Made by a program: the position numbers and the translations under genes. The notes beneath the pieces are model-generated. The model saw nothing but the letters and a program-made list of their open reading frames with translations. It did no database searches and had not been told where the DNA came from. DNA of 11,249 nucleotides, taken from contig JAFRZS010000129.1 of NCBI GenBank assembly GCA_017442445.1, forward strand, positions 1 to 11,249. Reading direction: 5' to 3'. This DNA comes from Clostridia bacterium (GTDB lineage Bacteria > Bacillota > Clostridia > Oscillospirales > Acutalibacteraceae). Below are positions 1 to 7,900 of the stretch, piece after piece. Within the stretch, counting starts at the first letter, position 1; each line of letters opens with the position of its first letter.

Positions 1-1920
1 AAGGAAAATCCGTATCTCATCTATACAGCTGATGACCTTTACACAGCAAGATCATATCTCTCATCATATTTTGCTTTAGCAAATGATATTGATATGTCAA
101 TCCTTGATGAGCCTTATTGGTTACCGCTCGGCATGAGCGCTGCAGAACAGGATCCAGACGTTCCGTTCTCAGGAGGTCTTACAAGTACTGAAGGTAATGT
201 CTTTACAATTTATGGATTGAATGTAAGATCGTTTGATAAAGATAAACTCGGATTATTCTCAGCGTTGGAAGGTGCAGAACTTTCTAACTTTATAATTGAT
301 TCCCCGAAGATAGAGGGAATGAACTCTGTCGGTGCACTTGCAGGTTATGCGACATCTTCAGATTCAAAGAACACAACTATTACTAATGTTACAATCCGTC
401 AGCCTCAGATAACAGGTCAGGACGGTGTCGGCGGGCTTATCGGTACGGCAAAGAGTATGTCAAACGGTTATAAGGTAATCGTTGACGGATGTACCTTGAC
501 ATGTAACTTCGCTTCCGAGTTCGGTAACATTTCAGCAGTTAAGAATGTTGGTGGTATTCTCGGTAAAGTTGGCGATTCTGTCTATGATGTAGAAATCAGG
601 AATTGTACAGTTAACCAGATGAATATTACAAATACAACAGTTAACGGTTCAACAGAATACTTTGCAGGCGGTATTGCCGCTGACATGCATGGTATTGTTG
701 AAAATCCGACAGTAACTAACTCTGTAATTTCAGGTATGGGTGCCGGCGGTGTTGTAGGTACAACATCTTATAAAGCGCAGAATATCAAACTTACAATTAC
801 AGGTGCTAAGGTTACAAACGGAACAAAGATTATCGCAACAAATACAGAACCTCTGACAACAGTTCTCACACCTGCAGGCGGTATTCTTGCTATGATGGGT
901 AATGAGAATGCAACATACACTATTAAGGATTGTATAGTAGGCACTGTCGGTGCAAGGATTCCTGATGTTACTGTTGAAGGATATTCAGTAGCTGCAGGTG
1001 GTATAGGTTCTATTAACTCAGTAGTTGAGGGTTCAACACAGACAAGACAGATAAGTGCGACTATTCAGAATATCAAAACAAATGCAAATGTAAAAGCAAC
1101 ACGTGCTTATGTTTCAGCAAATCAGCATTTATACAATGCTGCAAGTTTGATTGGTTATATCGGCACAGACTTTTCTTACATTTCACTTTCTGATTCACTT
1201 GCATCAGGTATCGTTGAAGGTAAGGTAAGAGTTGGCGGTCTTATCGGTTCAATCAATTACACAACATCAAATCTTGCAAACAAAGCCTTTGCAAGTAATT
1301 GTGTAATCACTGCAACTCTTAATGTACCTCAGAATGATGCGAATGCCAAAAGAGGTAGAGTAGTCGGTGATCTTGTAATGGGTGACGGAACCCCCTTCAA
1401 GGCTGATGAAACTTATACTACTTATGCATTCAACAATATTTATTACTCAAGCTATCCGCAGTCAACGAGTAATATAGATAAGAACGGTGAAAGCATTCCG
1501 AAGTTTGGTGTATCACCGATCAATAGCTTTACTAACGGAATTGATGCAAAGATATATAACCTTAACAATGTTGTATATGTAAACGGCGGAGAGATTCTCA
1601 ATTCCGTAACATTATCCGATGGACAGGAATTTGTAATTGATAATACAAATTCAGTTATCAAGATTCAGCCTACACAGTCGGCACTCACAATTTCAGAAGG
1701 CGGTGTCTTAGGATTTACAGCAACAGCTGATTCAAAGAACACAGTTTTTGAACTTGCTTCAGTTGCACCGGCTTATGACGGATATGTATCCGTTTCGAGA
1801 GATTTTGGTGCAAATACAATGACAGTTATTGCGAACGGAACTCTCAAAGGTTCGGTTGACCTTGTATTTACTTATACAAATGGCTTAAAGATAGCTCTCA
1901 CAGTCAACACGAATCAAACA
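1..1920 (+). repeat. Module 1 of the giant protein (5'-truncated header, solenoid, cap)
   Basis: The header is cut at its start: ENPYLIYTADDLY is encoded from base 4 and DIDMS at 85-99. GLUG-type rungs run from about 322 to 1384, for example VGALAG at 328, VGGLIG at 427, VGGILG at 547 and VGGLIG at 1231. Cys sits in the following strand in several of them (VDGC, IRNC, IKDC, SNC). The solenoid ends in YYSSYPQS at 1441-1464. The remaining 150 or so residues form a beta-rich spacer without GLUG motifs that ends just before the next header; an Ig-like fold is plausible but not demonstrated. This is the longest solenoid block in the window, about 350 residues. Confidence 0.75.
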
Positions 1921-4900
1921 TCCGGTGAAGGTACTCAGGAGAAACCTTTTGAAATTGAAAAACCCGATGATCTTCTCAACTTTTTCCTTAACTATGAGGG
2001 AGGGGAAGTTTGGTATCGTCAGGTTGCCGATATTGATATGTCAGACTTTGTCATCTCTGACAAACAGAATACCGACCTTTTACCGAATGAACGTAAGAAA
2101 TTTACCGTTCCTTTTGAAGGTCACTATGTCGGATATGATAAAGATAGCGGCAAAGAGGTTCAAAGAACAATTACCAACCTTACAATCAATGAATCCGGAA
2201 CAGATAATGTTGGTTTCTTTGCATCGCTTAGCGGTGAAATTTCAAATATCACATTTGAAGGTATTCAGGTAACAGGTCTTACAAATGTCGGTGCGATTGC
2301 AGGTTCTGCAACAGGTGTTATTGAAAACTGTAAAGTTATTTCATCTGATGACAGAGACTCAAGCGTTACAGGTGCAGGTACATGGTATCAGTCAACATCT
2401 TCAGGTACAGGCGGTCTTGTAGGTAAGACAGAAGGTGAATTGCTCACTCTCAGGATTTCTGATTGTTATGTTGACGAAAATACAGTTGTTAACGGACCTT
2501 CTTCAACTGCAGGTATTTTAGGTATCGACCTCGCTGCAGGCGGTTTGATTATCGAACGATGCGAATCTTTTGCATCTGTTACATCAACTGGTCTTACATC
2601 ATCAATCGGTAATGCAGCTTCAATTCTCGGTTATATTGGCAGAACAACTGTTGCCAACAAAACATATAATACAGATCTCAATACAATCTTTATTGATAAC
2701 TGTATTGCAGGCGGTAAGATTAAGAGTTCTTACAATGCTGCAGGTATCATAGCTTCAGTTAACGCAAACTCAATTTCATGGAAAAAATCCGAAGCAAAGA
2801 ATGCACTTATTCAGAATTCGATTATTTCAGCAGAAATTGAATCTGACAGAAATAACTATGAAGCAAAGATAATGGGTAGTTGTGCCGAGAAGGCATTTGA
2901 TCCTGTAACTGAAGGAATTCAGGCAGCGATTAAGGGTATTTACTACTCATCATATCCGCAGAGTCTTGCTTTCATCAGCAATACATCACTTAACAATGCT
3001 GTTAAGGATAACTGTACAGATGTTGCACTCTATCTTGAACAGGATGGTACATATACATCTTCAGTAAAATATTCATTAACTCCCGATTTTGCAAACTCAA
3101 CAGAAACAATGGTTGTTGAGAATGTTGCTCAGGATACAGTACTTTATGTTAAGAATGAATATTCAGAAGCTAAGATAGGCAAGTACTCAATCAACATCAA
3201 GTCATTTGAACCCTTGAATGTACCGGTAGGCACAACGGTTACAATGACACTTGATGATGATTTCATCAACAACAGAAAGTTAACAGTAAATTCCGATATC
3301 AAGTGTACAACAGATGTTGAAATCGGACTTTCATACGGACTTACAATTCGTTCAGCTGCAACCTTCGGAAGCATTGAAGGTGAAGGTACACAGAAGAATC
3401 CCTATAAGGTTAAGACAACAGAAGACCTTAACTTTATGGCAGGAATGTACTTTACAACAGGCAGATATTTTGAACAGGTCAATGATATCGTTATTGATAA
3501 TTCAGAATATGCTGAAGGCGGCAGATACCAGAAGGTTGACGGCGGTTACAGACCGATCGGTACTGCTGAATATAAGTTCAACGGCTTCTATGACGGCAAG
3601 GGTTATAAAGTAACAAACCTTTACATCAACAGACCGGAAGAAAATAATGTAGGTTTCTTCGGTTATGTTGGCGCAGATGCTGAAATCAGAAACTTGCACA
3701 TTGAGCTTATGGCTGACGGAGAATTAGGTAAAGAACAGCAGTTTGACGACGGTTACTGGAATGTCGCAGGCGGTATAACCGGAAATAATAACGTCGGCGG
3801 TCTTGCAGGTTCATCAGAAGCAGAGATTATTGAAAACTGTTCAGTTGCATACGGCAATATAAACGGTAACAATAATGTAGCAGGCTTGGTTGGTTCATCA
3901 GCTCCTGCACTCGGTTCAGCTTCAACTATCAGTTCTTGCTTCACAACAAGTACTGTTCACGGAGCAAACAATGTTGTCGGCGGTATTGTAGGTGAGGTTA
4001 ACGAAACCCTTACAATTGATAACTGCTTCTCAACAAGCTATGTATATGCTCACAACTTCTACGCAGGTGGATTTATCGGAACAACCTCTTACGGTTCAAC
4101 AGTAACTGTAAATGATTCAATGTTTAACGGTAGTGTTGCAACAACGATGGGTAACAGAGGTGACAAAGCATACAGAGCTTCAATACTTATCGGACGTTCA
4201 ATAAATTCTACATTGACAATTTCTTCGAATATCATCGGCGGTACATTTGTAAACGTTGATTTCAATCAAGAGAAGAAAAATGCTCAGTCACAAAAACCGG
4301 AAGTCTGGCCTATTTACATAGTAGCTTATATTGATGCTTTGAGTGAATACACCTCGGCAACACAGAATAACTACTATGATATGTCCACTCTCGGAAAGAC
4401 AATATCAGGTGTTTCTGAAATCGTTAATACTGAAAGAGCTATAGCTGACGGATCAGGTATTGAAATCGCGGCAGCAAGAACATCCGAACAACTTTCAACA
4501 GATACTTTACCCGCAGGTTTCTCTGCTGTTAAGTGGAATGTTGAAAGCGGCAAGTATCCGTACCTCAAAATGATGGACTTCTATTCTGATTCATTCTCCA
4601 AGATGTCATCATTACATCTTACTCCGGATGCATATGAAGCAAAGAATAACAATGACATTACAAGAGGTTTCGGTTCAGCTCCGTCAATAGCAAATAATCT
4701 TGGTTCAAATGCAAAGAATGTTAAATTTACATCAACAGCATGGACCAAAACCATACAGAATAATGATAATTATGATTCTTCAATGGATAAGAATCTTTAC
4801 GGCAACGGAACTGACAGAACTACAGATGTTCTCTTTAAGGATACTGAAACAACTACAACTCTCTACAAGAACTCATTTGGACTTGTTCAGACTTATACAA

Positions 4901-7900
4901 AACAAAATAGTAACAGTCATAATGATTTCTTAGACGGAAAGACTTATATAAACGGTTATGAAGTCTATGATCAGAGAGTTCCTTCAATCTTTGCAGAAGC
5001 TTCCTTTACATCAGACGGCAAGACAATGACGGTAAAAAGAGAAATCAAAGTTCCGTTCAATGTACCCCGTTCAGGTCAGGGTAGCGCAGCTAAGGTTAAA
5101 GACTATTATGTTTATACTGAATATCAGTTAAGAGAATTAGCCAAGAAAAACTCAGATGTTTATGAAGGCGGTAACTCGGGCTATGCTGGACACAATATCT
5201 ACATAGCAGCTGATATCGAGTTAACAGCAGTAGATGCATTAGGCAACAAAGTACCTTATAACACTATTTCGACTCTTTATAACACCAACATGTACGGCTG
5301 TGACCATACAATAACAGGTATGGACATCAAAGCAACTGCATCAGGTGAAGCAGGCGATATGGGTGTAGGTTTCATCAAGAGAATTGGTGACGGAATGAAT
5401 CCCGCAACCGTTCAGGATCTTACATTTGAAAAGCTCAACATTAATACAACATCAAGTAATGTCGGTGGTCTTGCAGGATTTGTTGATAATTTCGTAACAA
5501 TCAAGAATTGTGAAATCGGCGCTTCTGTAACACACACTGAAAATCAGATGCAGAATGTTGACGGTGTAGAAAAAGAAGTTGAAGTCACAATCTACGATAC
5601 AATGATCAAGGGCGGCTCAACCGTCGGCGGTCTTGTAGGTAAGGCAGTAGGCGCAGAAACAACTATTACAGACTGCTCAAGCGCAATTAAGGTTATGGGT
5701 TCAGATGTTGTAGGCGGATTCATTGGTGACTCAAAGGTTCGTTTGATCAAGAACTCATCAGCAACAGGTAATGTTGAAGGCACAATCGTAGGTGTTTCAA
5801 ATATTACAAGAATGGGTATCGGCGGTTTCGCAGGTATGCTTGACCTTGCAAATGCTATTTCAACAGAAGAGCTTTCAGGCCTTGCGTTCACAGGTGTCGG
5901 CGCTTGTTTCTCAGCAGGTAATGTTGATGTAACATCAATCAATAACGGCACACTCACAGGTAAGCGTTACGGTGTCGGCGGCTTTACAGGTATATCGTAT
6001 ACATCAGACCCGACTAAGACAAACGCATGTATCTGTATCTCATTCTCCAGTGGTAATGTAGATGTAAGCGGCATTGAAAATATCACAACAAACGGTAACT
6101 ATCTTGGTGTCGGCGGTTTCGCAGGTATCAATGAAAACAACATAACAAACTTCTACACAAGCTCAGCTGTTCATGTAAACTTTGATGAAAGCGCTTCTGT
6201 AGCAGACGGTTCAGTTGTTGCCGCAGGCGGTATCGTAGGTGTTTCTTACCACAAATTCCAGGACTCATATACATCAGGTCTTATTGAGTTCGGTGCAGCA
6301 ACTTCAAACAAAGCTAACTGCTACGTTGGTGGTATACTTGGCTACTACGTACAGGGCGAAACACTTGCTAACTCATTCTACGATTCATATAAGAACAACT
6401 TTGAAGGCTTAACACCCATCGGCGGTAACGTTGAGGGCGGCGGTATTTCAGATAACGTCAAGGCTTTGACTACTGACGAACTTTGCTTCGACCAGTATGT
6501 TGATGCATCAAAGGCTAACTTCAAATTCTGCTCAACATTGAGTACAATAATCTGGGGTGCCGATGACAGTGCATATCCTTACTTGAAGGAATTTATGGCA
6601 GCTGACGTTGCAGATAAGATTAGATATCCCGCTTTGCTTTCAGTTATCTCTGTTATCTATGATGAACGTGATACTTCAGTCCGTGAAGGTAAGGGTATCA
6701 CAATGGCAATTACATTGCCGACAGAAATCAATGATAACGAACTTGATTGGGAAACAGTTGGCGAAAGTGCTAACTATTTAAGAAACGGTAACAAGGTTGT
6801 TCCCATCAGAACAAAGAACACAGAAGAAGTTTTGCTCTTAGGTGTTAGCGTTCTTAATAAGAAAGAATTTGCTTACAAAGAGTACGAAATCCTTTGTGCT
6901 GATATGTTGGGTACAATCAGCAATCCGTATCTTATAGGTACTCCCGAAGATTTACAGTCAATCGGACTTACACCTGAACAGAGTGTTGCTAAGTACGGTG
7001 CAGAATCGAAGAATCTTCATAAGAAGTGGATAACTCAGATCAATACAGAAGAAGAGGTTATCCAGGAAACTGCAAATCCGCAGATTCACTTCAAGTTCAT
7101 GGCTGATGTTGACATGAAAGATAAAGGTCATACAATCAGCGCATTGAATTACGAAGTAGAAGGTATTGTACCTGACAAGATTGTTGAAGGTGTAGAACAC
7201 AACTTCACATATCAGGGTCTTGATATCAACGGCTTCGGCTTCAAACTCCAGAATTTCGAAGACACAACACCTTTTGCAACTGTCTTTGATTCAAACAGTG
7301 AGTTATACGATGTCGTATTGGATAATCTTGATATAACTTCAACAGACTCAAAAGATTTAGGCTTCATCGCTGAAAACTCCGGTACATTGACAGGTATCTC
7401 TGTATTCGGTAAGGTTTCAGGCGAAGAAGCTACAAACACAGGTGCTTTGGCAGCTGTAAACAAAGGTACAATCACAAAGGTTATTTCCGAAGCAGATGTA
7501 GTAGGTAATACCAGAACCGGTGGTCTTGTCGGTCTTAACGAGGGAGGTACAATTTCACTTTCTGTTGTGAATGCTGATGTTAAAGCAACAGGCAACCTCG
7601 GCGCTGTAGTTGGTGTCAATAACGGAACAATCGAAAATTCATTCGGTATGGGTAGTGTTGAACACACAGGTGATGCAGGCAGTGTCGGTGGATTTGTAGG
7701 TATCAACAGAGAGAATGCCAAGATTACAGCTTGTTATACAAGAGCAAATGTAACAGGTAAAAACCTTCTTGCAGGCTTCATCGGAACAAACGCAGGTAAC
7801 ATCTCAGCTTGTTATGCCGCAGGTAAGATTGTAAATAACGCATTGACTGATTCGCAGACATGTATGTTCTGTGCAAATAACACAGGTACTGTAAGCGGTG

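Noticed and set aside
1925..2272. Plus-strand open frame of 115 codons in another frame
   Set aside because: It overlaps the module 2 header, which is clearly coding in the main frame; the translated sequence shows no domain.
5592..5957. Minus-strand open frame of 121 codons
   Set aside because: Same antisense effect over module 4 rungs; low-complexity Pro/Thr/Ser sequence inside a well-supported coding region.
7212..7721. Minus-strand open frame of 169 codons
   Set aside because: It is the antisense of the module 5 rungs. Its Pro/Thr-rich sequence is what Val-Gly-Gly codons give when read backwards, and it has no family resemblance.
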